Virus record (IMG/VR): IMGVR_UViG_3300006038_000006 | Location: 1-33,593 of that record | Length of the DNA stretch: 33,593 nt | Strand: one strand, 5' to 3' | Source: a virus | Part shown: positions 16,369 to 23,265 of the stretch, piece after piece | Position numbering within the stretch: the first letter of the stretch is position 1 | How the letters are laid out: each line of letters begins with the position of its first letter | Position numbers and translations under genes: made by a program | Notes under the pieces: generated by a model | Told to the model about the DNA's origin: nothing | Databases searched by the model: none | Seen by the model: the letters and a program-made list of their open reading frames with translations, nothing else

Positions 16369-16638
16369 TCAGCAGTAAATCCAGCGGCGGTAGTGCAGAG
16401 ACTGCCCGCTGGTCAGCCAGCTTTCGCGGTAGATGTCCTTCAGCTTGCCAATGACCTTGAAACCGGAGACCTTCGGCAGGGGCAGACGTGCCCAGAGGAA
16501 GGCGGCGGGCTTGGCCACGGTGTGCACCACGAAGCGCGCGATGTTGATGGCGAAGACAACGGTGCGCCCGGCAAACGTCGAAAACGCTGTGAGGCAGGCG
16601 AAGAAAGCGAGGCTGAAATAGCCGTAACGTCGTGTCAT
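16369..16638 (-). CDS. Small membrane protein of unknown function, 89 aa
   Basis: The N-terminus is MTRRYGYFSLAFFACLTAF, and a second hydrophobic part is TVVFAINIARFVVHTVAKPA. This gives one or two membrane segments and a basic C-terminus (ESWLTSGQSLHYRRWIYC). The ATG at 16638 has GAGGAAATCTGC before it. No counterpart comes to mind at this place in Mu, between gp35 and gp36. It has its own Shine-Dalgarno and a terminator after it, so it may be an insertion in the head module. A role in lysis or exclusion is possible but unsupported. Confidence 0.7.
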   Translation of the reverse strand: MTRRYGYFSLAFFACLTAFSTFAGRTVVFAINIARFVVHTVAKPAAFLWARLPLPKVSGFKVIGKLKDIYRESWLTSGQSLHYRRWIYC

Positions 16639-16682
16639 GCAGATTTCCTCTTTGGGTTGGCTTCGGGGTTTTGCCGCTGTTG

Positions 16683-16714
16683 CCGATGGCCTCTTGCGAG
16701 CCTCGTGCCATCGG
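16683..16714. repeat. Inverted repeat between gp35 and small membrane gene
   Basis: An 8-bp perfect inverted repeat, CCGATGGC and GCCATCGG, encloses 16 bases. It has no T tract on either side, so I do not call it a terminator. It lies in a 146-base gap (16639-16784) where nothing else convincing is visible. Confidence 0.35.
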
Positions 16715-16784
16715 AGGGCTTCGGGGCGATTGGTCCGGCGACCTGATCCGGTCCGCAAGCCCCTCGCGGCGCTCCCGTCAGAAA

Positions 16785-17252
16785 TTACTTTTTGGGCTTG
16801 GCCTTGCCGTCGCTGCCGTTGGCCTCGCCAGCGCCGCCCGCATCGGTGCCGGACTGCTGGCTTTCGGAGCCGTTCGCCTGGGCGGATTTCAGCGCGGCGA
16901 TTTCGGTTTCAGCGGCCAGCAGCTTCTTGCCAAGTTCATCGATCGCGTTGTCGTGGGCCGCTTTCGTGTCGGCGAGCTTGTCCGCGACGGCGTCAGCAAC
17001 GGCCTGGTTGAATTTGTCCTCAAGCTTCTTGCGCTCGATCTCGACGCGGGCCTTCACGGCCTGCTCGATGTCGGCGCTGGAGACTTCGGCGGCCTTGCCA
17101 TGAACTTCCTGCACGATGAATGCGGGATCGGCCTGGAAGGACTTAAGCTGATCTTCCGTCCAGTGGCCGGGTTCGTAGGTTTCCTGGGCGGGATGCACGA
17201 CACCGTTGCGGCGAAGGCCCGGTATCGAGCAAATGATCTGGATTTTCGACAT
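16785..17252 (-). CDS. Mu gp35-like protein with FluMu N-terminal domain, 155 aa
   Basis: Residues 1-50 (KIQIICSIPGLRRNGVVHPA, then WTEDQLKSFQADPAFIVQEV) fit the FluMu_N domain of HI1506-related Mu gp35 proteins. The remainder is a coiled coil rich in Ala, Lys and Glu (residues 60-125), with a Gly/Ser/Lys tail ending in KAKPKK. It probably associates with the capsid. The ATG at 17252 with AGGAACC upstream is preferred over an extension. It follows the major head gene, as in Mu. Confidence 0.85.
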   Translation of the reverse strand: MSKIQIICSIPGLRRNGVVHPAQETYEPGHWTEDQLKSFQADPAFIVQEVHGKAAEVSSADIEQAVKARVEIERKKLEDKFNQAVADAVADKLADTKAAHDNAIDELGKKLLAAETEIAALKSAQANGSESQQSGTDAGGAGEANGSDGKAKPKK

Positions 17253-17311
17253 GTGTGGTTCCTTGGGCTTCGGGGTTCGGGAAAGCGGCTGCATGGCCGT
17301 TTTCCGGAAAC

Positions 17312-17343
17312 CCGCCAGCAATCGGGAGGATGATTGCTGGCGG
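17312..17343 (-). terminator. Hairpin after major head gene
   Basis: A perfect 11-bp inverted repeat (CCGCCAGCAAT and ATTGCTGGCGG) with a 10-base loop lies 32 bases after the head-protein stop. On the minus strand it is followed by GTTTCC, a weak T tract. It may be a partial terminator or an mRNA-stabilising 3' structure for the highly expressed capsid gene. Confidence 0.5.
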
Positions 17344-17374
17344 AGCGGTCAGGCGATGTGGAACGCCTGGCCGG

Positions 17375-18268
17375 TTACGCGAGGTGCGGGATGACTTCGA
17401 CGCGGGCCGTCTTCGCCCAGACGTTGGTTTCACCGCCGTTGATCAATGCGGCTTCGACAACCTGACGGGCCTGCGCTTCGAGGGTCGGCGGAACCAGCAG
17501 AACGGTCGGACGGATGGCCTTGATCTGGCCGTCACGCTGGCGAATGGTCTGCATCGACGTGCGAGCCGCCGTGTAGTTTGCAACGTTCAGTGTCGCTTTC
17601 GACTTGTAGGCAAGCTGCCAGAGACCGAAACCGGCATTGCCGCGCGTGTCGGCACCCCAGACATATTCGGCCTTCCAGAAGACGTTCGGGTCTTTTTCGT
17701 CGAACATCTGCGTCAGCTTGATCGGCTTGCGGCTCTGCCAGACCATGGGCTTCAGAATTTGCGTATCGTCGATCAGATACCAGGCGGGGCTGGCGCCATC
17801 GGTGAAGTTCGAAACCGAGATCACATTGCCCTGCTCGTTATAGCCGGGATGGTCGCCATCGAAATAATACTGGCCGTCATAGCAGAGCGTGGTTTCGCCC
17901 TTCTTGAACAGCGGCCACACAAGGCTGTCAGGGAACGCGCCGCCGTCCTGGCCGAACTGTGCCGCGACCGGCGTAAAGATGCCGACCTGATCGTCCTCGA
18001 TCTGCTTGCGCTTGATCTTGAGTGTCTTTTCAAAATCGCGGTTTGCGATCTGATAGAGCGTAGCGCCGACGTCATGGGCGACGCGGTCACCGATCCATTC
18101 GCGGAAACCGGGCAGATCGTCCAGGCGCGGATACTGGTTGGCGAAGGTGGTGGATGTCACCGTCATCGCGATCTTCTGATAAAACGGCGTAACCGTTGCC
18201 ATCGACTGGTTGAAGATGGTGGAAAGCGAGGTGTAGATGCCCCGCAAATTGGCGACGTTAATATCCAT
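17375..18268 (-). CDS. Major head protein (Mu gpT-like), 297 aa
   Basis: This is the main capsid subunit. The N-terminus (NVANLRGIYTSLSTIFNQSM), GFREWIGDRVAHDVGATLYQ near residues 53-75 and the C-terminal IRPTVLLVPPTLEAQARQVV match gpT of Mu and related phages. The 297-aa length is close to Mu gpT. It lies after the decoration protein and before gp35. Presumably it is expressed at high level, and a stable hairpin follows. Confidence 0.95.
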   Translation of the reverse strand: MDINVANLRGIYTSLSTIFNQSMATVTPFYQKIAMTVTSTTFANQYPRLDDLPGFREWIGDRVAHDVGATLYQIANRDFEKTLKIKRKQIEDDQVGIFTPVAAQFGQDGGAFPDSLVWPLFKKGETTLCYDGQYYFDGDHPGYNEQGNVISVSNFTDGASPAWYLIDDTQILKPMVWQSRKPIKLTQMFDEKDPNVFWKAEYVWGADTRGNAGFGLWQLAYKSKATLNVANYTAARTSMQTIRQRDGQIKAIRPTVLLVPPTLEAQARQVVEAALINGGETNVWAKTARVEVIPHLA

Positions 18269-18277
18269 CGTGGTTCC

Positions 18278-18667
18278 TTAGAGGGGCTTCAGCCAGACGC
18301 CGTCAGCGTCAATGGCATCTATTTTTCCGGCCGGCAGCAAAGCGCCGGCGACGAGCGTGTAAGTGTCGTCGGCCGAGGCGTAGACCGTCTTGCCGATATC
18401 GGCCGGGGTTGCACCGGCCAGCGGAATGTTCCGGATTTCCTTTTTCAGGTTGATCAGGCGATCACCGGTCGCGCCATCGCGGTTATCGACAGCTTCCTCG
18501 GCGAACCCGATCAGGGCGACGCAAGACGCGTGGCCAGCCGGCACGGCGGCAAGAGCAGCCGTCACGCCGCACATCGTGCCACCAAAGATGCGGACGCCAG
18601 CAAGAACGGAATAACCGTAAGCATTGCCAGAGCGGGTTTTAGGGCGAATGTCAGCCGTAGCCGTCAT
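18278..18667 (-). CDS. Head decoration / capsid cement-like protein, 129 aa
   Basis: The beta-rich sequence (SVLAGVRIFGGTMCGVTAAL, FAEEAVDNRDGATGDRLINL, ADIGKTVYASADD) resembles capsid cement proteins of the DUF2190-like type. It stands between protease/scaffold and major head, where phages place decoration genes (Mu gp33 position). A nine-base gap separates it from the head gene. No Cys-rich or membrane features are present. Confidence 0.82.
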   Translation of the reverse strand: MTATADIRPKTRSGNAYGYSVLAGVRIFGGTMCGVTAALAAVPAGHASCVALIGFAEEAVDNRDGATGDRLINLKKEIRNIPLAGATPADIGKTVYASADDTYTLVAGALLPAGKIDAIDADGVWLKPL

Positions 18668-18668
18668 G

Positions 18669-19241
18669 TCACATGTCCTTTCCGAAGAGCGACTTGTGCT
18701 CTTTCTTGAAGGCTTCCGGATCGACGCCCATCATGGCGGCGACGGAAAGCTCTTCGCTGGTTGCGGTCTCGCCTTCCTTGGGCGGTTGACGACTACCGAG
18801 GCCGCCAGCGTTGAGCGACGGCATGACCTTCAGCTCCGCCTCAACCTCGGTGGGGTTCTTCATGTGGCGGGCAATCATGTGCTCGCGCAGGGAAGGAACG
18901 ACCTGAAGCTTTGCGATCGCGGCGTCGATGACGGTGACGGCCTTGTCCTTCGCCGTGTCGGTGACGAGCGTTTCGACCTTCGCATTCAGCGCCCTGACTT
19001 CATTCTTCAGGCTAGCGTTTTCGCGCTCGACGTCGGTGGCGGGCGTCGTCTTCGCCTGAAGGGCGGTGACCAGGGCGTCAGGACCAACTGAGACTTCGAC
19101 GCCGGCGACTTCCGCCAGTTTCGACATCAGGGCCGCATGCGCGGTCTGGGCAGAGTGAGCCGCAGTCAGCGCCGCAAGGATCGCGGCCTCGTCTGCGGTT
19201 TCCGGCAGGCCAAGCGCCTTCCGGAGAGCTTCCAAATCCAT
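18669..19241 (-). CDS. Nested scaffold protein (Mu gpZ-like), 190 aa, in frame inside protease gene
   Basis: An internal ATG at 19241 (MDLEALRKALGLPETADEAA) has GGAG eight bases upstream, stronger than the sites before the full-length start. The encoded part is Ala/Glu/Leu-rich and coiled-coil, typical of scaffolds. It shares the stop with the protease. In Mu, gene Z is the 3' portion of gene I and encodes the scaffold. The same arrangement is inferred here. Confidence 0.75.
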   Translation of the reverse strand: MDLEALRKALGLPETADEAAILAALTAAHSAQTAHAALMSKLAEVAGVEVSVGPDALVTALQAKTTPATDVERENASLKNEVRALNAKVETLVTDTAKDKAVTVIDAAIAKLQVVPSLREHMIARHMKNPTEVEAELKVMPSLNAGGLGSRQPPKEGETATSEELSVAAMMGVDPEAFKKEHKSLFGKDM

Positions 19242-19751
19242 GGTGGTCTCCAAATTTTGAGAGTGAAGCGATTTCAGGTTGAGGTTGGGATCGTTGGTCA
19301 GCGCCACGCGCAGCAGCTTGTGAACCGCAAAGGGGGCCTTGGCGCTATGGGTGAAAACCGGGGAAATGTAGCCGTAGTCCTTGCCCTGCATCATCGCGAG
19401 GCCGACGGGCGTCCACTCGACTTTCGCCCAGACGCCATCGTCGCGGCGCTCAAGTGCTGTGAGCCAGCCACGGGCGGGCGCGGAAAAACCCTGCTTTGCC
19501 GCAAGGTCAGTCGAATGGTTTTCATCGACCGGCAGCTTCTTGCCCTCGGCATTGAAAGCCGAGATCAGGGCGTCTGCGTTGTCGAGCACGTAAGGGCCGC
19601 GACCATCGACGCCGGAAAAACGCCCGGTCGGAAGGACATGCAGCCATTCCGGCACTGTGGCGGACGATTGCAAGGCAACGACATGAGTCGAGACCGGCAC
19701 AGCCGAGGCCGAATGAAGTGCAACAACAGTGGTCGAGATCAGGTTTCGCAT
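18669..19751 (-). CDS. Prohead protease (Mu gpI-like) with C-terminal scaffold part, 360 aa
   Basis: The first 170 residues include LPTGRFSGVDGRGPYVLDNA and KLPVDENHSTDLAAKQGFSA, a hallmark of Mu gpI proteases, followed by APARGWLTALE and GYISPVFTHS. The rest is the coiled-coil scaffold segment described separately. The protease matures the prohead and removes scaffold. I prefer the ATG at 19751 over a TTG at 19775, although neither has a clear Shine-Dalgarno. A 73-base gap separates it from gpG, with the partial repeat at 19799-19811. Confidence 0.9.
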   Translation of the reverse strand: MRNLISTTVVALHSASAVPVSTHVVALQSSATVPEWLHVLPTGRFSGVDGRGPYVLDNADALISAFNAEGKKLPVDENHSTDLAAKQGFSAPARGWLTALERRDDGVWAKVEWTPVGLAMMQGKDYGYISPVFTHSAKAPFAVHKLLRVALTNDPNLNLKSLHSQNLETTMDLEALRKALGLPETADEAAILAALTAAHSAQTAHAALMSKLAEVAGVEVSVGPDALVTALQAKTTPATDVERENASLKNEVRALNAKVETLVTDTAKDKAVTVIDAAIAKLQVVPSLREHMIARHMKNPTEVEAELKVMPSLNAGGLGSRQPPKEGETATSEELSVAAMMGVDPEAFKKEHKSLFGKDM

Positions 19752-19824
19752 GGTCCGGATATGCCATGCGGGCAAAATTCAATTCATGCCTGCGCCTGCG
19801 GGCGGGCCTGAAGAAGAGAGAATT

Positions 19825-20334
19825 TCAGCGGGAGGAATAGCGTTGCACGAAACCGAAGACGGTCTCGGCGATCATCGCTTCGTCATCCGACGATATACCG
19901 AGGAAGGGGCGTGCGGGCAAGGTAACACTGTCGGCTTTGATAAGGTTCCCGCCGATCCGGAACCAGAGATGCGTTGCCCGAACCGGTACGATCGTCGCGC
20001 CGAACTGGTGAGCGGCCGCGTAAATCACATCGGTGCCCACCTGCACCTCGTCATTACCAGCCTTGGCGTTGATGCTGTTTCGAAGCCGACCACTTTCCGT
20101 CAGGATGCGGGAATTGCGCTTGTCCTCGGCATATCCCTCATTCAGGGTTTTCCACGCTTGGCCTTCCGGATCGGTTTGCGTGACGAAGCGCATATGCGTC
20201 GAACCGACAAGGCCGACGCCGATCGCGCGCATGACGGGCGTCGTGTTCGTCATCAGGCCTTCGAGCTGGCGGAAGCCGCGCCGGACTTCCGAATCGAGAA
20301 CCTGTGCCGTGATCGAGATAGAAGCGCCGCTCAT
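19825..20334 (-). CDS. Virion morphogenesis protein (Mu gpG-like), 169 aa
   Basis: This fits the phage virion morphogenesis family (Mu gpG, P2 gpS): ISITAQVLDSEVRRGFRQLE at the start, GQAWKTLNEGYAEDKRNSRI with the usual L-E-SG-L-NSI pattern after it (LTESGRLRNSINAKAG), and YAAAHQFGA near residues 105-115. It acts in tail completion or head-tail joining. The ATG at 20334 has only a weak AAAGG before it. An upstream GGG-containing extension of six codons is possible. A 106-base gap lies before it, with a 5-bp hairpin at 20393-20406. Confidence 0.92.
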   Translation of the reverse strand: MSGASISITAQVLDSEVRRGFRQLEGLMTNTTPVMRAIGVGLVGSTHMRFVTQTDPEGQAWKTLNEGYAEDKRNSRILTESGRLRNSINAKAGNDEVQVGTDVIYAAAHQFGATIVPVRATHLWFRIGGNLIKADSVTLPARPFLGISSDDEAMIAETVFGFVQRYSSR

Positions 20335-20392
20335 ATTTGCCTTTCGGCCCAAACGGCCTTATGTTCATATCTGACGCGCCGAGCAGGAAGCG

Positions 20393-20406
20393 CCGCCTTC
20401 AGGCGG
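20393..20406. repeat. Short hairpin between F-like and G-like genes
   Basis: CCGCC and GGCGG enclose a four-base loop TTCA. No T tract follows on either strand. It is the only structure I see in the 106-base gap between the head morphogenesis gene and gpG. Confidence 0.3.
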
Positions 20407-20440
20407 ATTGGGACCAGGCGATTTCCGGCCCCCCGGCGTG

Positions 20441-21658
20441 TCATTTCCATTCCACCCCGAAATTCCGCAGGATGTTGCGCCGCTCGGTACGCCGCAGCGA
20501 TGTCAGCCACACTTCCTGACGGTTGTCCTTCTTCACGACCTTGACGGCGGCGTGATACAGTTTGCCTTCATATTCCCCGACGAACGCGGGACGCCCGTTC
20601 CTGTCGCGCAGCAACTTTCCGCCCTTGACGAGTTGCCCTGGTAAAACGCCGTAGCCGTCCGGCGTGATCGTGTCGTGATGCATGTGGCTTCGGATTGTGT
20701 CTGCCGACAGGCGGATTTCCGTGCCCGCCGCGACATCGAGGGCAGCGCTTACCGTCTTGTTTGTCGTCGCGACTGGCGTCCAGCTGCCGTCCGGCCACTT
20801 TCCCTTTAGAGCCGATTGAACGAAGGCGGCAACTTGTGCCTGGTCGGCACTGACCGCCTTCGGACCAGGTGCTGTTTGCGATAGCCAGGCAGCACCCGGA
20901 TTGTAGGCGAAGGACGGATCGATACCCCGTGGCTGATCCGTTCCGAGCTGGTCAAGGTTCGGGGGCGTATCCGGTCCCGACTTGCCGAGGCGTCGAAGAC
21001 CAGGACGAGACACCGGCGTCACGAAGCAACCGCACCGGTAGCCGTTCGGCGGGTACATTTTCGCCCAGACCGGATCGGTGGCCTCGTAGCATTTACCGTT
21101 CCAGGCCTTGTGCTCCAGACGCGGATGCAATGCCCCGGAATGATTGTACATCCAGTACGGAAACGCTTCGAGCGTCTCCGGGGCTGACATCTGGGCGTAA
21201 CGGCCGGCCGCGTAGGCGGTGCTGAGATTGGTTTCGAAGATGATGCGGGAGCGCCAGCCGCGTGAACCATTATACTGCCAGCCGTGGCGCGCGACGATCG
21301 CATCGAAGTCGGCGCGGAAATCTTCAAGCGTCAGGCCCTGTTCGGCGGCCTTGACGATGGCCGCCTGGAAGTCTTCGACCAGCGCCTTTTTGTTTGCGCC
21401 GGCCACCATGAACATCTTCGAATGCGCGGCGTCCCAAACATCGCGATGGCTTGTCGTGGGGATGGCAGTTTTCTGGCGAAGAAAGTCGATCGCCTCATCA
21501 AACGGCAGATTGATCGCGCCCACTGTCGTCGCCATCATAGCAACGACCAAAGGCTTAAAAATTGAAGGCGGTTTAAAGGCCGTGGAAGCGTTTTTCGGGC
21601 CTGAAGCTACGGATGCCGCAAAAAGCCCCCTGAAGCGCGCCAGCGGGCCTCCTCTCAT
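20441..21658 (-). CDS. Mu gpF-like head protein with C-terminal PBECR-type nuclease domain, 405 aa
   Basis: Residues about 45-220 form the MuF head-morphogenesis domain, with INLPFDEAIDFLRQKTAIPT, NLSTAYAAGRYAQM and the late NGYRCGC motif at 205-211. The C-terminal 90 residues (EIRLSADTIRSHMHHDTITP, FVGEYEGKLYHAAVKVV, WLTSLRRTE) resemble phage-Barnase-EndoU-ColicinE5-RelE-like domains. His325, His327 or His328 and Thr386/Ser387 are candidate catalytic positions. Such MuF fusions are known as phage-borne polymorphic toxins. The ATG overlaps the portal stop (ATGA), with AAGAGG before it. A later start at Met41 or Met42 is possible. No immunity gene is obvious next to it. Confidence 0.85.
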   Translation of the reverse strand: MRGGPLARFRGLFAASVASGPKNASTAFKPPSIFKPLVVAMMATTVGAINLPFDEAIDFLRQKTAIPTTSHRDVWDAAHSKMFMVAGANKKALVEDFQAAIVKAAEQGLTLEDFRADFDAIVARHGWQYNGSRGWRSRIIFETNLSTAYAAGRYAQMSAPETLEAFPYWMYNHSGALHPRLEHKAWNGKCYEATDPVWAKMYPPNGYRCGCFVTPVSRPGLRRLGKSGPDTPPNLDQLGTDQPRGIDPSFAYNPGAAWLSQTAPGPKAVSADQAQVAAFVQSALKGKWPDGSWTPVATTNKTVSAALDVAAGTEIRLSADTIRSHMHHDTITPDGYGVLPGQLVKGGKLLRDRNGRPAFVGEYEGKLYHAAVKVVKKDNRQEVWLTSLRRTERRNILRNFGVEWK

Positions 21659-23265
21659 GACTGCCTCTTGAGGTCATCAATGAGCGCGGCCTGCCCGATC
21701 AGGTGCGCCATCGTCATGCCGCGCGCCATGGCTTCCGCGAGATCCTCGGCCGACAATTTGAGATCCGCGAGTTTGTGCGCCGCCTCCCGAAGGTCCGTGG
21801 CCGAAAACAGGATATCGCGGACTTCATCAATCATGCCGTCCATGGCGGCGGCCGCGTCCTTCTCCAGCCGGTCGGTCAGCTTTTCGAGCAGGTCCGGTTC
21901 CTCGCGGGAATGCGCCGAGGCGAACAGTCGATCGAGGCTTTGCTTCGCGGTCAGCGGTTTTGGCTTGTCCTCGGGCGGAACGACCGTCTCACGTCCGCCG
22001 ACCAAATCGGCCCCGGCCGCAGGTGTCGGAATGCCGAGGCGGTCACGGAGAAAGCTGGCCTCGGCCGTCAGGCCATGCTTGGCGAGCTTGTCGAAAGCTT
22101 CCGAAAATTCCTTCAGTGGGACTTCGTCCGGGCGACCGACATGGATGGTCGGGTATTCGTCCTGGGGGCCGAAGTTGAAGGCGATGATATTGGGGGCGAG
22201 CTGCGCATTGAGCGTGTCGGAAGCGTCGAGCGCATCGGAACGCTCGATATCTTCCTGGACAAGGCGATGTTCCTTGGCAACGGCATGGCCGCCGGAAACA
22301 GCGTCCGTCGTTGTGGTCTGGCCAAGGATCAGCTTGGAAATCTCGCGATTGTGCCAGTCGGCCCGGCTCTCATACATGTCCGTCGAGCTGCTCTTGGAAC
22401 CAACCTCGTGGAACTCGATCAGCATCTCGCGCGGTATGATCGCGGCGCAGTCACCAGCGATGCCCGATACGGCTCGCCACAACACATCCTTTTCCGGTTC
22501 GGTCGCGCCACGGCCGTATTTGCCGATGCGGATCGGCTGGCCGTAATTCTGAAGGAAGATCGCCCAATCCTTGACCGTGAAGCTCTTGAACATCCAAAGC
22601 CAGACGGCAACGCGGGCAATGCCCGACCGGATCGTCAGGCCGGACTTTGCCTTCGAACGATGGACAACGAACTTGTGCGGAATGAGCGGCTCACCGGCAA
22701 CGCCCTCGCGCAGCAGCAAGGTTTCGCCATCTGTGCGGTCGAACGTGAACCAGCGCTGGGTCCGCCAGACCAAAGCGCGTGGGAGCACCTTGCCGTTCTT
22801 GTGATGCCAATCCACCTCCATGACGGAAATGCCCTTGCCGATCGCATCGAGCATGTCGAAGAGGCCGGAGCGCAACACGCCTGTCTTGATCCACTCGCGC
22901 AAGAATTCGGCATGCTTCTGGTGCTCTGGACTATCCGACGCGGGGTTAACGGTGATTGGCAACTGCGAAACCGATCGGCGGCGCGTGGCGAGCTGCGCGA
23001 GATAATGGCTATCGCGCTCCTCGATGTCTTCCGCCAGTTCAAAATAGGCTTCCACTTCGCCCTGGTCAGCAGCGCGCAGAATTGAGGCAAGCTTGATCGG
23101 CGTCATGCCATCGGCCGGATGCCCGGAAATCCACTGACGGACACCGCCTACATGCGCGCCGGCGACCTCTTCCTCCAACTCGGCCGCACTAACGACCTTG
23201 CCGTCCTGATCCTTCATGGAGCTGGCGAGGTGACGAGAAATCTTCTGCTTCTTCTTTTTCGCCAT
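21655..23265 (-). CDS. Portal protein (Mu gp29-like, DUF935), 536 aa
   Basis: This forms the DNA entry ring of the head. After a basic N-terminus (MAKKKKQKISRH), characteristic segments are RAADQGEVEAYFELAEDIEE and DSHYLAQLATRRRSVSQLPI, near residues 70-105. VMEVDWHHKNGKVLPRALVW follows, then the C-terminal SEAFDKLAKHGLTAEASFL and RDRLGIPTP part. This is the DUF935 portal pattern. The start overlaps the terminase stop as TGATG. Order and length match Mu. Confidence 0.95.
   Translation of the reverse strand: MAKKKKQKISRHLASSMKDQDGKVVSAAELEEEVAGAHVGGVRQWISGHPADGMTPIKLASILRAADQGEVEAYFELAEDIEERDSHYLAQLATRRRSVSQLPITVNPASDSPEHQKHAEFLREWIKTGVLRSGLFDMLDAIGKGISVMEVDWHHKNGKVLPRALVWRTQRWFTFDRTDGETLLLREGVAGEPLIPHKFVVHRSKAKSGLTIRSGIARVAVWLWMFKSFTVKDWAIFLQNYGQPIRIGKYGRGATEPEKDVLWRAVSGIAGDCAAIIPREMLIEFHEVGSKSSSTDMYESRADWHNREISKLILGQTTTTDAVSGGHAVAKEHRLVQEDIERSDALDASDTLNAQLAPNIIAFNFGPQDEYPTIHVGRPDEVPLKEFSEAFDKLAKHGLTAEASFLRDRLGIPTPAAGADLVGGRETVVPPEDKPKPLTAKQSLDRLFASAHSREEPDLLEKLTDRLEKDAAAAMDGMIDEVRDILFSATDLREAAHKLADLKLSAEDLAEAMARGMTMAHLIGQAALIDDLKRQS

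Noticed and set aside
21668-23085. Plus-strand open frames of 292 and 460 codons opposite the portal gene
   Set aside because: The portal is clearly recognised on the other strand; these are shadows caused by codon bias.
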